A stretch of 64,000 nucleotides of DNA, taken from NCBI RefSeq assembly GCF_002355895.1, contig NZ_AP017652.1, positions 1,645,001 to 1,709,000 of the forward strand, given 5' to 3'. Positions 17,878-28,800 of this stretch are shown piece by piece (position 1 is the stretch's first letter; each line of letters opens with the position of its first letter). The notes below the pieces were generated by a model. The model had not been told where the DNA came from. It made no database searches and saw only the letters and a list, made by a program, of their open reading frames with translations. Both the position numbers and the translations under genes were made by a program. Source of the stretch: Streptococcus sp. NPS 308. Lineage in GTDB: Bacteria; Bacillota; Bacilli; Lactobacillales; Streptococcaceae.

Positions 17878-19248
17878 CTAGGATTGTTCCTTAGCTACCA
17901 AGATTTCCTTACCTTCTTTTATCAAGGGGTGACGGAAAAGAGAGAAGTAAAGTTGGATAGTCATGGCAACCCAGATAAGAGGTTCACAGAGGATGACTCC
18001 CCTATAGCCTGCCCAAGGGATAATCAAGACCACAAAAACGATTTTGCCGATTAGTTCGATAAAACTAGATACCAGAGGCAGGATTTTTTGGCCCAAGCCC
18101 TGCAAGCAATTGCGATAAATCAACAAGAGACTCAAAATCGGATAAAAGACTGAACTGATCTGCAAGTAGAGGCTACCATTTTCAATCAAGTAACCATCCG
18201 TTGAACTGGCCAAGAAGGAAATCAAGGTCGGACTAGCAAAAAAGAGAAAGATACAGACAAAGCCTGCCCAGGACATGCTCAGGCGACTGCCGATTCGAAG
18301 ACCTTGAACAATGCGATCTGGTCGCTTAGCACCGAGATTCTGAGAGGCAAAGGTTGTCATGGCAGAAGAAATAGCCGTCATCGGAAGCAAAGCAAAGGCC
18401 ATAATGCGTCGAGCCGCTGTTTGCGCACTTATAATCACGGCTCCAAAAGTATTGACAGAAGACTGTAAAATCACACTACCAATAGACACAATCGAACTCA
18501 TCAAGCCCATAGCTAAACCTTGCTCCAAGAGATCCGCATACAAGCTCTTGTCCCATTTGAAATGTTTAAATTGTGGCAAGAGTTCTGGAACGCTTTTGCG
18601 GATATAATAAAAGCAAAGAACCGCTGATAACCCTTGTGAGATAATAGTCGCAAGTCCCGCAGATTGAACACCCAGTTGCAGTTGCGTAATAAAATAGAGA
18701 TCGAGAACCACATTAGCCAGAGCAGAGAAAATCAGAAAACCAAGCGCAGCCAGACTGTCACCAATAGACCGCAACAAGCCTGCAAAAAGATTATAAGCGA
18801 AGCTGACTCCGACACAGGTCACAATCATGGAAATATATTGATAGGATTGGGGAAGGATTTCTGCAGGGGTATCTAAATATTGCAAGAGTGGATACAGACC
18901 GACAAAGCCCATCAACATAACAAAAATACTCAAAAGCCCTCCTAAAATCCAGGTTGCAGCAACCGCTTCCTTGATTTTGGTGAAATTACGAGCCCCATAA
19001 TAGCGAGCAATGACAATCCCCATGCCATTTCCAACACCAAGCGTAAAGCCTATAATCAAGTCAAAAATGGCTGTAGTAGCTCCTACTGCAGCCAAGGATT
19101 CTTGGCCAAGGAAACGCCCAACAATCAAGACGTCAGCTGTATTATAAAGCTGTTGAAAGATATTAGACAGCAAGATGGGAAAGGCAAAGCTTAAAAGCGA
19201 AGGAAGGATTGGACCATTGACCAAATCCACTTTTCTTTTCTTATTCAT
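17878..19248 (-). CDS. MATE-family efflux transporter
   Basis: A 456-residue polytopic membrane protein with two MatE halves of six predicted helices each, starting GPILPSLLSFAFPILLSNIFQQLYNTADVLIVGRFLG. MATE proteins export cationic drugs or metabolites using a Na+ or H+ gradient. It is not DinF: the DinF normally found after recA in pneumococcus has a different sequence, and here a convergent GNAT gene separates this transporter from recA. Substrate unknown. Confidence 0.9.
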   Translation of the reverse strand: MNKKRKVDLVNGPILPSLLSFAFPILLSNIFQQLYNTADVLIVGRFLGQESLAAVGATTAIFDLIIGFTLGVGNGMGIVIARYYGARNFTKIKEAVAATWILGGLLSIFVMLMGFVGLYPLLQYLDTPAEILPQSYQYISMIVTCVGVSFAYNLFAGLLRSIGDSLAALGFLIFSALANVVLDLYFITQLQLGVQSAGLATIISQGLSAVLCFYYIRKSVPELLPQFKHFKWDKSLYADLLEQGLAMGLMSSIVSIGSVILQSSVNTFGAVIISAQTAARRIMAFALLPMTAISSAMTTFASQNLGAKRPDRIVQGLRIGSRLSMSWAGFVCIFLFFASPTLISFLASSTDGYLIENGSLYLQISSVFYPILSLLLIYRNCLQGLGQKILPLVSSFIELIGKIVFVVLIIPWAGYRGVILCEPLIWVAMTIQLYFSLFRHPLIKEGKEILVAKEQS

Positions 19249-19357
19249 AAGCCTATTATATCAGCTTTCTAGAGGAGCGACAAGGATTGCTTGGCTTTCT
19301 TGAAATCAATTGCCTACCGAGAGACAATTTGCTATAATCAAGAAAAGGGGGTCATTT

Positions 19358-19912
19358 ATGAGTTTGACCAGTCAATTAATAACCGATGCATTTCCAGATC
19401 TTGATAAGGTTGAAAAGCTCAACAATGAAGCTTTCCCCGAAGAGGAACGCGTGCCTTTATCCGAATTTTTACGCTATCAGGATCGAGATGACGCCCACTT
19501 CTTTGCCTTTTATAACCAAGAAGAGTTTGTCGGATTTGCTTTTGCCATCTCCAATCAAAAAGCTTTTTATATCAGCTTTTTTGCCATCATGCCTCACCTG
19601 AGAAGCCACGGTTATTGGAAGGAAATCATCGAAAAGCTGACTGAGTTTTACCAGCGAACCATGTTGCTTGAAGTCGAGCGATTAGATGAAGAATGCGATA
19701 ACCTGGAACAAAGGAAGGCTAGAATGGACTTCTATCGACAAAATGACTTTAAAACAGCCAACGATTTCCTTGAGTACGATGGTTTGAGTTTTGAAATCCT
19801 CTATCGTGGCGATCACTTTGACGAAGAAGCCTATCGTGACATCTTCCAGAAGTTGCAAGATGAACATTACTTTGACTTTCATATCGAATACAGACGCTTT
19901 AGTGATCATTAG
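19358..19912 (+). CDS. GNAT-family N-acetyltransferase
   Basis: A 184-residue protein with GNAT features: N-terminal LNNEAFPEEERVPLSEFL, a central strand with FVGFAFAISNQKAFYISFFAIMPHLRSHGYW, and a C-terminal FYRQNDF. The acetyl-CoA loop (LRSHGYW) is weaker than the usual R/QxxGxG/A. The start MSLTSQ at 19358 follows AAGGGGG; an earlier in-frame Met has no ribosome site. Acceptor unknown. It is convergent with recA and sits where dinF would be expected. Confidence 0.8.
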   Translation: MSLTSQLITDAFPDLDKVEKLNNEAFPEEERVPLSEFLRYQDRDDAHFFAFYNQEEFVGFAFAISNQKAFYISFFAIMPHLRSHGYWKEIIEKLTEFYQRTMLLEVERLDEECDNLEQRKARMDFYRQNDFKTANDFLEYDGLSFEILYRGDHFDEEAYRDIFQKLQDEHYFDFHIEYRRFSDH

Positions 19913-19930
19913 TTCGTTTGAGTTAGATAA

Positions 19931-19957
19931 AAAAGTAGCAGAAAATCTGCTACTTTT
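19931..19957. terminator. Bidirectional terminator between GNAT and recA
   Basis: A 12-bp perfect stem AAAAGTAGCAGA/TCTGCTACTTTT around a 3-nt loop, with T-rich DNA after both sides. Confidence 0.85.
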
Positions 19958-19961
19958 ATTT

Positions 19962-21110
19962 TTATTCTTCAATTTCGATTTCAAGATCATCGCCAAGGTC
20001 AAGCGTTACTTCTTGGTTAGAAGTTGCCTCCGCTACTGGACTATGATCAGAAGCTTCTTCATCTTCAATCAAGCCATATTGAACACGGACTTGATGGTCA
20101 ATGGCGTCAAAGATTTCCGGATGATCTGCCAAGTATTTCTTAGCATTTTCAGATCCTTGCCCGATTTTTTCACCCTTGTAAGAGTACCAAGCTCCTGCTT
20201 TTTGGATGATATCAAGGTCACTTGCAATCTTCAAGAGCTCACCAGTCTTAGAAATCCCTTCTCCGTACATGATTTCAACAAAGGCTTCCTTAAATGGTGG
20301 AGCCACCTTGTTTTTCACGACCTTGATCTTGGTTTCCTTACCGACATTGGTATCTTTTTGGTCACCAGTTCCCTTGATTTGCGTACTTCCACGAACATCC
20401 AAACGGACTGAAGCGTAGAATTTCAGAGCACGTCCACCTGGAGTTGTTTCTGGGTTTCCAAACATGACCCCAACTTTTTCACGCAATTGGTTGATAAAGA
20501 TGGCAATTGTTTTGGTCTTATTGATAGAAGCACCTAGTTTACGCATAGCCTGGCTCATCATACGAGCTTGAAGACCTACGTGGCTGTCTCCGATATCCCC
20601 ATCGATTTCTGCACGAGGCACAAGGGCCGCAACTGAGTCGATAACGACTAGGTCAACTGCACCTGAGTCAATCAATTTCCCTGCAATTTCAAGACCTTGC
20701 TCACCTGAGTCTGGTTGTGATAAGAGCAATTCGTCAATATTCACACCAAGGGCTGCTGCATAGGCTGGATCAAGGGCATGTTCCGCGTCGATAAAGGCAG
20801 CGATACCACCTTCTTTCTGTGCTTGCGCAACAGCGTGAAGGGCAACCGTTGTCTTACCAGATGATTCTGGTCCATAGATTTCGATGATACGTCCTTTAGG
20901 ATAACCACCTGAACCAAGGGCAATGTCAAGAGCCAATGAGCCTGAGCTCATCACTTGAACTTTTTGCTCCGCACGCTCACCCAAGCGCATGATTGAGCCT
21001 TTACCAAAGTCTTTCTCAATCAATTTAAGAGCATCGTTCAAGGCTTTTTCACGATCAGCTCCAAATTTTTTCCCGATTTCATCTAATTTTTTTGTTGGTT
21101 TTTTCGCCAT
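19962..21110 (-). CDS. recA: Recombinase A
   Basis: A 382-residue RecA with Walker [10 protein letters not shown] at residues 80-88, Walker [13 protein letters not shown], and the L2-region [22 protein letters not shown]. It forms filaments on single-stranded DNA, drives homologous recombination and transformation, and triggers repressor self-cleavage. It lies 54 bp after cinA without a terminator, so it is expressed with cinA as part of the late competence unit. The acidic C-terminus ([12 protein letters not shown]) is typical. Confidence 0.98.
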   Translation of the reverse strand: MAKKPTKKLDEIGKKFGADREKALNDALKLIEKDFGKGSIMRLGERAEQKVQVMSSGSLALDIALGSGGYPKGRIIEIYGPESSGKTTVALHAVAQAQKEGGIAAFIDAEHALDPAYAAALGVNIDELLLSQPDSGEQGLEIAGKLIDSGAVDLVVIDSVAALVPRAEIDGDIGDSHVGLQARMMSQAMRKLGASINKTKTIAIFINQLREKVGVMFGNPETTPGGRALKFYASVRLDVRGSTQIKGTGDQKDTNVGKETKIKVVKNKVAPPFKEAFVEIMYGEGISKTGELLKIASDLDIIQKAGAWYSYKGEKIGQGSENAKKYLADHPEIFDAIDHQVRVQYGLIEDEEASDHSPVAEATSNQEVTLDLGDDLEIEIEE

Positions 21111-21164
21111 TTTGTTCTCCTATATTCTACTGGTCCTTAGACCTATCTTTTATTATACCAAAAT

Positions 21165-22421
21165 TTAGTCACTTAATAAAGCCTTGCGAACTAGGTTAAA
21201 GGCATGCATAACCGCAATATGACGAACATCTGCACGGCTCCGTCCTGCGATATTAGCCTTGATAACCTCTGTTCCTTTTGCATGCGCCAAGCCGATAAAG
21301 ACGGTTCCAGCTGGATGCCCCTCTAGGCTATCTGGTCCTGCCACACCCGTCAAACTAACTCCGTAGTCAGACTGAGTCTTGAGACGTGCCTGCTCTGCCA
21401 TTTTTCGAGCGGTAAACTCAGAAACGACCCCGTGTTCTTTCAGCTCTTGCTCGGAAATATCCAGCATCTTGGACTTTTCCTCTAGGCTGTAGGTGACAAA
21501 TCCTCCATTAAAGATAGCTGACACACCTGAAAAGTCTGCTAAAGTAGCCTGAAAGAGGCCTGCCGTCAAACTCTCTGCTGCAGTAATGCTTTTCTGTCTG
21601 TTCTTTAGCTCTTCTACAACGACACTTGCTAGACTGGTTTCTTCCCCATATCCATAACAGATGTCTCGTAGAGAAATTCCCTCAAAAGTCTGGCGATCCA
21701 AGATTTGATTTTCTAGGATATCCAGTGCTTGATCAGCCTTTTCTTGACTAACTGCTTTTGTAGACAAGCGCAAGGTTACCTCTCCCGTTTTGGCATAAGG
21801 AGCCAAGGTTGGATCAGTTTGTTGGTCAATCAAGTCCGCCAAAATAGTCACCAACTGACTTTCACCAATCCCAAAGAAACGGAGCACTCGGGAATAGAGC
21901 TTAGCACCAGTCATTAACTTGGGTAAGAGCTGATTTAGGATCATGGGTTTCAACTCACTAGGAGGTCCTGGAAGAACCACGTAAGTCACGCCGTCAGCTT
22001 CCGACACTCCTCCGACAGCTAAGCCTGTCTCATTTGGCAATGGGGTTGCTCTTTCCACAATTTGAGCTTGCCTCTCATTATTGGGGGTTCGCGCATAGTC
22101 TGGTCTTTGAGCAAAAAAGTGATCGAGTTTTTCCTGGGCTTGAGGATCAAACACCAAGGCTTTTCCCAAAAATTTTGCCAGCGTTTGTTTGGTTAAATCA
22201 TCTTCAGTTGGCCCCAAACCTCCTGTCAAAATCACAAGATTGCTACGTTGACTCGCAATCTCAAGCAAGGACAAAAGACGAGCTTCATTATCCCCAACAG
22301 CTGTTTGGAAGTAGACGTCTACTCCAATTTCTGCTAGCTTTTCTGATAAGAACTGGGCGTTGGTATTGACAATCTGCCCTGTCAAAATTTCTGTTCCTAC
22401 AGCAATAATTTCTGCTTTCAT
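21165..22421 (-). CDS. cinA: Competence-damage-inducible protein CinA
   Basis: A 418-residue two-domain protein. The N-terminal MoCF/COG1058 domain shows [22 protein letters not shown] and [11 protein letters not shown]. The C-terminal CinA/PncC domain (~residues 255-418) shows [20 protein letters not shown] and SLTGVAGPD, the nicotinamide-mononucleotide deamidase signature. In pneumococcus it is competence-induced and helps bring RecA to the membrane. A TNCGAATA box lies 18 bp upstream of the start. Confidence 0.96.
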   Translation of the reverse strand: MKAEIIAVGTEILTGQIVNTNAQFLSEKLAEIGVDVYFQTAVGDNEARLLSLLEIASQRSNLVILTGGLGPTEDDLTKQTLAKFLGKALVFDPQAQEKLDHFFAQRPDYARTPNNERQAQIVERATPLPNETGLAVGGVSEADGVTYVVLPGPPSELKPMILNQLLPKLMTGAKLYSRVLRFFGIGESQLVTILADLIDQQTDPTLAPYAKTGEVTLRLSTKAVSQEKADQALDILENQILDRQTFEGISLRDICYGYGEETSLASVVVEELKNRQKSITAAESLTAGLFQATLADFSGVSAIFNGGFVTYSLEEKSKMLDISEQELKEHGVVSEFTARKMAEQARLKTQSDYGVSLTGVAGPDSLEGHPAGTVFIGLAHAKGTEVIKANIAGRSRADVRHIAVMHAFNLVRKALLSD

Positions 22422-22438
22422 TTTTCCTCCTACCTATC

Positions 22439-22446
22439 TATTCGGA
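22439..22446 (-). promoter_or_regulatory. Com-box (cin-box) of cinA-recA
   Basis: TCCGAATA on the minus strand matches the SigX competence box TNCGAATA, with a T-rich stretch just upstream. It lies between the lytR terminator and the cinA ribosome site, so cinA-recA can be induced apart from the upstream housekeeping operon. Confidence 0.7.
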
Positions 22447-22458
22447 TTCTTTTTGAAA

Positions 22459-22484
22459 AAATCGCAGGAACTTTCCCACGATTT
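22459..22484 (-). terminator. Terminator of the tsaE-GNAT-lytR operon
   Basis: On the minus strand AAATCGTGGGAA and TTCCTGCGATTT form a 12-bp stem with two G-U pairs and a 2-nt apex, followed by TTTTT. It sits directly upstream of the competence box. Confidence 0.7.
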
Positions 22485-22492
22485 AATCTTTT

Positions 22493-23545
22493 TTATTCTG
22501 TTTCTTCGCTTGAAGCACTAGTACTTGATGAAGGTCCAGGTCGACCAAATGCCGTCTCGTAAAGAACAACATTGGTCTCCAACTCAGTCACTTCCTCTTT
22601 ACCTAGTGAACGACGTAAAAGATTTTGCATTTCGAGCATATGTTCTGAGGTGACAATTTGATAAGAAATCCCCTGCAACTCAGCATCTTCCCCACGCAAT
22701 TGATGCGTTTCGATATTCTTGAAGGAATCCTGATAGCCGAGCAATTGTGGAATACTCTTGGCTGAAAGATCGACGTTGGTCTGCATATTGTTGCTCAATG
22801 CTTTGAGGATGCCTTGATAGTGGCTCACACTGTTTAGGCTCAAAACTTTCTCAACGATTTTTTGAATGACTTCCCGTTGACGTTTTTGACGACCATAGTC
22901 TCCTTCAGGGTCTTGGTAACGCATCCGTGAATACACCAGGGCTTCCTCACCATTCAAGGTTTGTTCTCCAACACCAATGGAAATCTTATTAAACTCCTCT
23001 TGGTCAGCAATCGAAATCGGGAAACCAAGTGTATTGTTGACGGTGATTCCCCCAACTGCATCCACCAATTGTTGAAGACCTTGCATATTGACCATGACAT
23101 AGCGGTCTATATGGATATTCATCATCTTTTGAATAGTAGAAATCGCCAGTTCCGCACCGCCATTGGCATAGGCAGCATTGAGTTTGGCTTCCTGAACTTG
23201 GCCGTTTCCAAGGTCAATCTTGGTTAAAATATCCCGTTCCAAACTCATCATAGTGGTTTTCTTTGTTTTGGGATTAACCGTTAAGAGAATCATAGAATCA
23301 CTATTCCCCACCCATGGATCTGTACGTTCCACATTTCCCGTATCTACCCCCATCAAGAGGATGGTCAGAGGCTCAGTCGCTTCGATAACGTTGGTTTCTT
23401 CACCAATCTTTTTATAAGTCTTTTCACTCAAGGTTGCTGTTCCTTGTTGGAAAATGGTGTAACCATAAACCGCTACACCTACAACTGTTACTGCTAGAAA
23501 GGCTAGCACCATTCCAATTAATTTTTTGATCATCTCGTTATTCAT
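22493..23545 (-). CDS. lytR: LytR-CpsA-Psr (LCP) family wall-polymer ligase
   Basis: A 350-residue membrane-anchored protein: one N-terminal helix (residues ~8-30), then an extracellular LCP domain with LLMGVDTG, SDSMILLTVNPKTKKTTMMSLERD and YVMVNMQGLQQLVDAVGGI, and SRMRYQDPEGDYGRQKRQREVI. LCP enzymes move teichoic-acid or capsule polymers from undecaprenyl carrier to peptidoglycan. The Ser-rich tail is typical. It overlaps the GNAT gene by 8 bp in the conserved tsaE-GNAT-lytR order. Confidence 0.92.
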   Translation of the reverse strand: MNNEMIKKLIGMVLAFLAVTVVGVAVYGYTIFQQGTATLSEKTYKKIGEETNVIEATEPLTILLMGVDTGNVERTDPWVGNSDSMILLTVNPKTKKTTMMSLERDILTKIDLGNGQVQEAKLNAAYANGGAELAISTIQKMMNIHIDRYVMVNMQGLQQLVDAVGGITVNNTLGFPISIADQEEFNKISIGVGEQTLNGEEALVYSRMRYQDPEGDYGRQKRQREVIQKIVEKVLSLNSVSHYQGILKALSNNMQTNVDLSAKSIPQLLGYQDSFKNIETHQLRGEDAELQGISYQIVTSEHMLEMQNLLRRSLGKEEVTELETNVVLYETAFGRPGPSSSTSASSEETE

Positions 23546-24059
23546 CTATCAGTCTGCCCATAAGGCAAACATCTAAAAATGTCCCTTCTGCTAAATAGGC
23601 TCCTCTTTCTTGCAAGCCTTCTGTGATAAATCCCATTTTTGAATAGAGGTGGATAGCGGCCTCATTTCGTTTTTGTACACTTAGTTGTAAGCGACGCAAA
23701 ACAGCACTCGATTTAGCCCACTCAATGCCTTCTTCTAGAAGTATGGTAGCCAAACCTTGGTTCCAAAATTTCTTTTGAATCGCCAAAAAAACATCTCCAA
23801 TATGCCGAACCCTTACATGCTGATCAGCAGTGATATTCAAAACACCTGCAAGCTCATCATTCAGTAAGGCGAGGAGAGTAATTTGATTCTCTGATGCAGC
23901 TTGTTTTTCGATAAAAAGAGCCATTTCAGAAGCTGTCATCATGATACCATTTTCATCCAAACTGGTAAAATCTGTCTCTTGACCGACACAATCTAAAAAT
24001 GCAATCAAGGCTGTAGCATCTGAAATCTCTGCCTCACGAATACACAACTCATACTCCAT
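23538..24059 (-). CDS. GNAT-family N-acetyltransferase
   Basis: A 173-residue GNAT with VFLAIQKKFWNQGLATILLEEGIEWA (the acetyl-CoA-binding motif region, QGLA) and NEAAIHLYSKMGFITEG. The start at 24059 (MEYELCIR) follows AAGGAGCTTCAAG and overlaps tsaE by 11 bp. The family resembles RimI/RimJ-type or spermidine-type acetyltransferases, but the acceptor is unknown. Tight overlaps both sides show translational coupling with tsaE and lytR. Confidence 0.85.
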   Translation of the reverse strand: MEYELCIREAEISDATALIAFLDCVGQETDFTSLDENGIMMTASEMALFIEKQAASENQITLLALLNDELAGVLNITADQHVRVRHIGDVFLAIQKKFWNQGLATILLEEGIEWAKSSAVLRRLQLSVQKRNEAAIHLYSKMGFITEGLQERGAYLAEGTFLDVCLMGRLIDE

Positions 24060-24492
24060 CTTGAAGCTCCTTGATGAGTTGTTCAGGCCGAGAGCCATGA
24101 GCTGTAAAATGAAGACAACGACCATCAGCTTCTTTCAAAATTTCCAACTCCAAGTAAGAATCTGGTAAATCTTCACCCAAAAGATGCCCCCACTCAATAA
24201 CAGTCACACCACCACCAAAGAGAAACTCATCCAAGTCAATAGAATCAGCGTCCCCTTCGATACGGTAGACATCCAAGTGGTAAAGTGGCAAACGCCCTTC
24301 GTACTCTCTGACAATGGTATAGGTTGGACTTTTAATCATCTGACGGATATCCAAGCCCTTAGCAAGGCCCTTTGTAAAGGTTGTTTTACCCGCACCTAAC
24401 TCTCCAGTCAAGATCAGAACATCGTCTTTTTGAAGCAAATGGCCTAATCTTTCTCCGAGAGCTAGAAGCTCTTCTTCATTTTTTGTGTGCAT
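24049..24492 (-). CDS. tsaE: tRNA threonylcarbamoyladenosine synthesis ATPase TsaE
   Basis: A 147-residue P-loop ATPase with Walker A GELGAGKTTF at residues 30-39, SPTYTIVREYEGRLPLYHLDVYRI and VIEWGHLLGEDLP. With TsaB and TsaD it makes the t6A37 modification of ANN-decoding tRNAs. It begins the four-gene run to lytR and is the usual partner of this GNAT-LCP pair in streptococci. Confidence 0.95.
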   Translation of the reverse strand: MHTKNEEELLALGERLGHLLQKDDVLILTGELGAGKTTFTKGLAKGLDIRQMIKSPTYTIVREYEGRLPLYHLDVYRIEGDADSIDLDEFLFGGGVTVIEWGHLLGEDLPDSYLELEILKEADGRCLHFTAHGSRPEQLIKELQDGV

Positions 24493-24575
24493 GCTACTAT
24501 TATACCAAAAAGTTTTCTTTTGTGTGAATTTTCTTTATGGACTTACTATAACAATTTTGAAAGATTCTCCTCCAC

Positions 24576-25199
24576 TTAAAAGAATACAACTATTGAAAAA
24601 ACAAACAGGATATCCCGAATCAGGTGTCCATAAAAGGAGATTTCCCTTTGAATACATTTTGGAAAAAGGAAACGTGCGCATAGAAAACCAACACTGATAT
24701 AAAGGAGAATCGAGGAAATCACTAAGGGATTCCTCAAGAAAACCATCGTAGCTAGAACGGAAATGACGACTGTTTTCTTTTTATTTAGGTGATTTTCTAT
24801 ATCGCGAAAAATTTTATCAAAAGGTAAGAAAATCAATAGATCTACTCCTAGCAAGAAAAAGAAGGAGGGTAAAAAGAGGTCAACCAATTCCTGCTGCAAT
24901 TTGCTAGTGGTTTGGATGCTTTCTGAGAGAACCAGACAGGTTGCCAGAAGATTGACTACTAAAAGGAGGCAATAAACCAGACTCACTTTCTTTTGAACAT
25001 GTAAAATACTATGTCTAGACTGGTCTGCTGTATGGAAATAATTTATCCCAGCACACAGAACAGAAAATCCTACTATCAAAATCAAAAAATAAGCATTGGT
25101 CTGTTTTAAAGATAAAAAGGATTCTTTCCATAATAGACAACTACTAAAACTAATCTGGATGACTGCAATCAGTAACAATAGGCGAATTGATTTTACCAT
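24576..25199 (-). CDS. Polytopic membrane protein of unknown function
   Basis: A 207-residue hydrophobic protein with about six predicted membrane segments and no motif I recognise. The start MVKSIRLLLL at 25199 follows GGGAGGGAAAAGAA; a longer frame to 25313 runs through the ndk terminator and is less likely. It is isolated between ndk and tsaE. Homologues are probably limited to close relatives, but that cannot be judged here. Confidence 0.6.
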   Translation of the reverse strand: MVKSIRLLLLIAVIQISFSSCLLWKESFLSLKQTNAYFLILIVGFSVLCAGINYFHTADQSRHSILHVQKKVSLVYCLLLVVNLLATCLVLSESIQTTSKLQQELVDLFLPSFFFLLGVDLLIFLPFDKIFRDIENHLNKKKTVVISVLATMVFLRNPLVISSILLYISVGFLCARFLFPKCIQREISFYGHLIRDILFVFSIVVFF

Positions 25200-25296
25200 T
25201 TCTTTTCCCTCCCTATATGGGATTATACCTTGTGAGGAGTTTGAAATGATTGTTTCCGCCTCAAGTGTTCTTTTTTTGTGCTCAACTGACCAAAAA

Positions 25297-25321
25297 ACAG
25301 CTCTGTTGTACACAGAACTGT
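25297..25321 (-). terminator. ndk terminator
   Basis: ACAGTTCTGT/ACAGAGCTGT on the minus strand gives a 10-bp stem with one U-G pair, followed by TTTTTTGG, just past the ndk stop. Confidence 0.75.
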
Positions 25322-25333
25322 CCTTTTACCAGT

Positions 25334-25753
25334 CTAATCCTTAAACCAGAGAGCAATTTCACGTTTTGCAGAAGCTTCAGAATCAGATCCGTGAACCACA
25401 TTTTGAATGGCTTGATTGTCTCCTGTCGCTCTAGCAAAATCTCCTCGGATAGTTCCAGGCGAGGCTTCTTCTGGACGAGTAGCTCCCATCATAGTCCGCC
25501 AGGTTTCAATCACTTTCGGACCTGATAGAATGCCAACCACTACTGGTCCTGAGCTCATAAACTGACGGATAGGAGGATAAAAACTTTTTTCAACCAAGTC
25601 TTGATAGTGTTGGTCAATCAAAGCTTCTGAAACTGTTGAACGCAACTCTAATTTTTCGATTTTGAAACCGCGCTCCTCAATTCTTTTAAGAACCTGACCA
25701 ATCAGCCCTCTTTTCACACCATCTGGCTTAATGATAAAGAATGTTTGTTCCAT
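25334..25753 (-). CDS. ndk: Nucleoside diphosphate kinase
   Basis: A 139-residue NDP kinase starting [19 protein letters not shown]. The phospho-acceptor His lies in NVVHGSDS near residue 117, and the ATP site residues in [18 protein letters not shown] are intact. It transfers the gamma-phosphate among nucleotides. The start at 25753 follows AAGGAGGTGTCCAT; a 27-residue longer frame lacks family similarity. Confidence 0.96.
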   Translation of the reverse strand: MEQTFFIIKPDGVKRGLIGQVLKRIEERGFKIEKLELRSTVSEALIDQHYQDLVEKSFYPPIRQFMSSGPVVVGILSGPKVIETWRTMMGATRPEEASPGTIRGDFARATGDNQAIQNVVHGSDSEASAKREIALWFKD

Positions 25754-25829
25754 ATGGACACCTCCTTGGCATTTTAGTTCTTCTATTCTACCATACTTTA
25801 TGAAAAAGTGGGAAAATTTTCTGAAATAA

Positions 25830-25859
25830 AACAAAGAGAACCCAAAGGTCCTCTTGTTT
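25830..25859 (-). terminator. Probable rpoBC terminator
   Basis: On the minus strand an imperfect stem around GGACC/GGTTC with flanking AACAAGA/TCTTTGTT, followed by TTTTATTT, just beyond rpoC. Confidence 0.55.
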
Positions 25860-25863
25860 GCTT

Positions 25864-28800
25864 TTATTCTACTGTTTCTTCAACTTGGATTTCCACAGCT
25901 TCCTCTACTGGAGCAAGTTCTGTCTCTTCTTGTTCTGGAGCCAGATAGGCTGCTTCATTGATAGCTTGTGGTTCAAGGTTACGGTAGCGAGCCATACCAG
26001 TACCTGCTGGGATGATCTTACCGATGATAACATTTTCCTTGAGTCCAAGGAGATGGTCTTTCTTACCACGGATGGCCGCATCAGTAAGGACACGGGTTGT
26101 TTCCTGGAAGGAAGCCGCTGACAAGAAACTGTTAGTTTCAAGTGAGGCTTTGGTGATTCCCATAAGAACTGGGCGACCAGTCGCTGGAACTCCACCTGCG
26201 ATAAGAACATCCTTGTTAGCATCTGTAAAGTCGTTGATGTCCATGAGGGTACCCATAAGAAGGTCGGTGTCACCTGGATCCATGACACGAACTTTACGGA
26301 TCATTTGACGAACCATTACCTCGATGTGTTTGTCACCGATTTCTACCCCTTGGCTACGGTAAACTTTTTGTACTTCACCGAGAAGGTAAGTTTCAACTGA
26401 CAAGACATCACGAACAGCAAGGAGACGTTTTGGTTGGATAGAACCTTCTGTCAATGCTGCACCGCGAGAGACTTGGTCTCCAACTTCGACACGCATACGT
26501 GCTGTAAATGGTACCACGTATTCGCCTTCTCCAGTTTCACCCTTAACGAAGACTTTCTTAGTACGAGTTGAAGCGTCTTCTTCAATAGCAGTAACTTGTC
26601 CTTTAACCTCTGTGATGACCGCTTCCCCTTTAGGATTGCGGGCTTCAAAGATTTCTTGGACACGAGGAAGACCCTGAGTGATATCGGTATTTGAGGCAAC
26701 CCCACCCGTGTGGAAGGTACGCATTGTAAGCTGTGTACCAGGTTCCCCGATAGATTGGGCAGCGATTGTACCAACTGCTTCACCAACTTCAACCGCATCA
26801 CCTGTCGCCAAGTTGATACCGTAACAGTGACGGCAGACACCATGACGAGTGTTACATGTAAATACAGAGCGGATAGTAACTTCTTCCACACCAGCATTGA
26901 CAATTTCACGCGCCTTGTCTTCTGTAATCAACTCATTTGGACCGATGATCACTGCACCAGTTTCTGGATGTTTAACAGTTTTCTTAGTGTAACGACCATT
27001 GAGACGCTCTTCAAGAGACTCGATCATCTCTTTTCCTTCTGCGATAGAGCGGATCAAGAGACCACGATCTGTTCCACAGTCGTCCTCACGGATGATAACG
27101 TCTTGGGCAACGTCAACCAAACGACGAGTCAAGTAACCTGAGTCGGCTGTCTTAAGGGCCGTATCGGTCATACCTTTACGGGCACCGTGAGTTGAGAAGA
27201 ACATTTCGAGTACTGACAAACCTTCGCGGAAGTTTGAAAGGATTGGCAATTCCATGATACGTCCGTTCGGAGCGGCCATCAGACCACGCATACCGGCAAG
27301 CTGTGAGAAGTTTGAGATGTTACCACGGGCTCCAGAGTCCATCATCATAACGATTGGGTTCTTAGGATCTTGGTTGGCAACCAAGCGTTTCTCCAATTTT
27401 TCACGGGCTGCACGCCATTCAGCTGTAACAGCGTTGTAGCGCTCGTCGTCTGTGATCATACCACGACGGAATTGTTTGGTGATTTGTTCTACACGTTTGT
27501 GTGATTCTTCGATGATTTCAGCCTTGTCTTCAACAACTGGGATATCGGCAATACCCACTGTCAAACCTGCAAGAGTTGAGTGGTGGTAACCGAGGTTCTT
27601 CATGCGGTCAAGTAGGGCAGAAGTTTCTGTCGTACGGAAACGTTTGAAGATTTCAGCGATGATATTCCCAAGGTTTTTCTTCTTGAATGGGGCGTTAATT
27701 TCAAGTTTGCTAATAGCTTCCTTGATATTTCCACCTAGTGGCAAGAAGTACTTATCTGGAACACCTTCTGTCAAGTTGGCATTTGTTGGTTCTTGCAAGT
27801 AAGGCAGACCCTCTGGCATGATGTCGTTGAAGAGGATTTTACCAACTGTTGTCAGCAAGACCTTGTGCTTTTGTTCTTCAGTCCAAGGTTTGTTGAGGCT
27901 ATCTGTCGCGATACCAACACGTGAATGGAGGTGAACATAACCATTGCGGTAAGCCATAACCGCTTCGTCACGGTCTTTGAAGACCATTCCTTCACCTTCA
28001 CGACCAGCTTCTTCCATGGTCAAGTAGTAGTTACCCAAAACCATGTCCTGAGATGGAGTAACAACTGGTTTACCATCTTTCGGGTTCAAGATGTGCTCAG
28101 CAGCCAACATCAAGATACGAGCTTCTGCTTGGGCTTCTTCTGAAAGCGGTACGTGGATGGCCATTTGGTCCCCGTCAAAGTCGGCATTGTAGGCTTCACA
28201 GACAAGCGGGTGCAAGCGAAGGGCCTTACCATCAATCAAGACTGGCTCGAAAGCTTGGATACCCAAACGGTGAAGGGTAGGCGCGCGGTTCAAAAGTACT
28301 GGGTGTTCTTTGATTACTTCTTCAAGAATATCCCAGATACGTTCGTCTCCGCGTTCCACCAAGCGTTTCGCTGCTTTCACGTTTTGCACGATGTCACGGG
28401 CAACGATTTCACGCATGACGAATGGTTTAAAGAGCTCGATTGCCATTTCACGTGGCACACCACATTGGTACATCTTAAGAGTTGGACCAACGGCGATAAC
28501 GGAACGTCCTGAGAAGTCAACACGTTTACCGAGCAAGTTTTGACGGAAGCGTCCTTGTTTACCTTTAAGCATGTGACTCAATGATTTCAGTGGACGGCTA
28601 CCTGGTCCTGTGATCGGACGACCACGACGACCATTATCAATCAAAGCGTCAACTGCTTCTTGAAGCATACGCTTCTCATTTTGAACGATGATACCTGGTG
28701 CATTCAACTCAAGCAAACGAGCCAAGCGGTTGTTACGGTTGATAACACGGCGGTAAAGGTCGTTCAAGTCAGATGAGGCAAAACGGCCACCATCCAACTG

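Noticed and set aside
17878..19248. MATE gene as dinF
   Set aside because: Its sequence start differs from DinF, and it is separated from recA by a convergent gene and a strong terminator.
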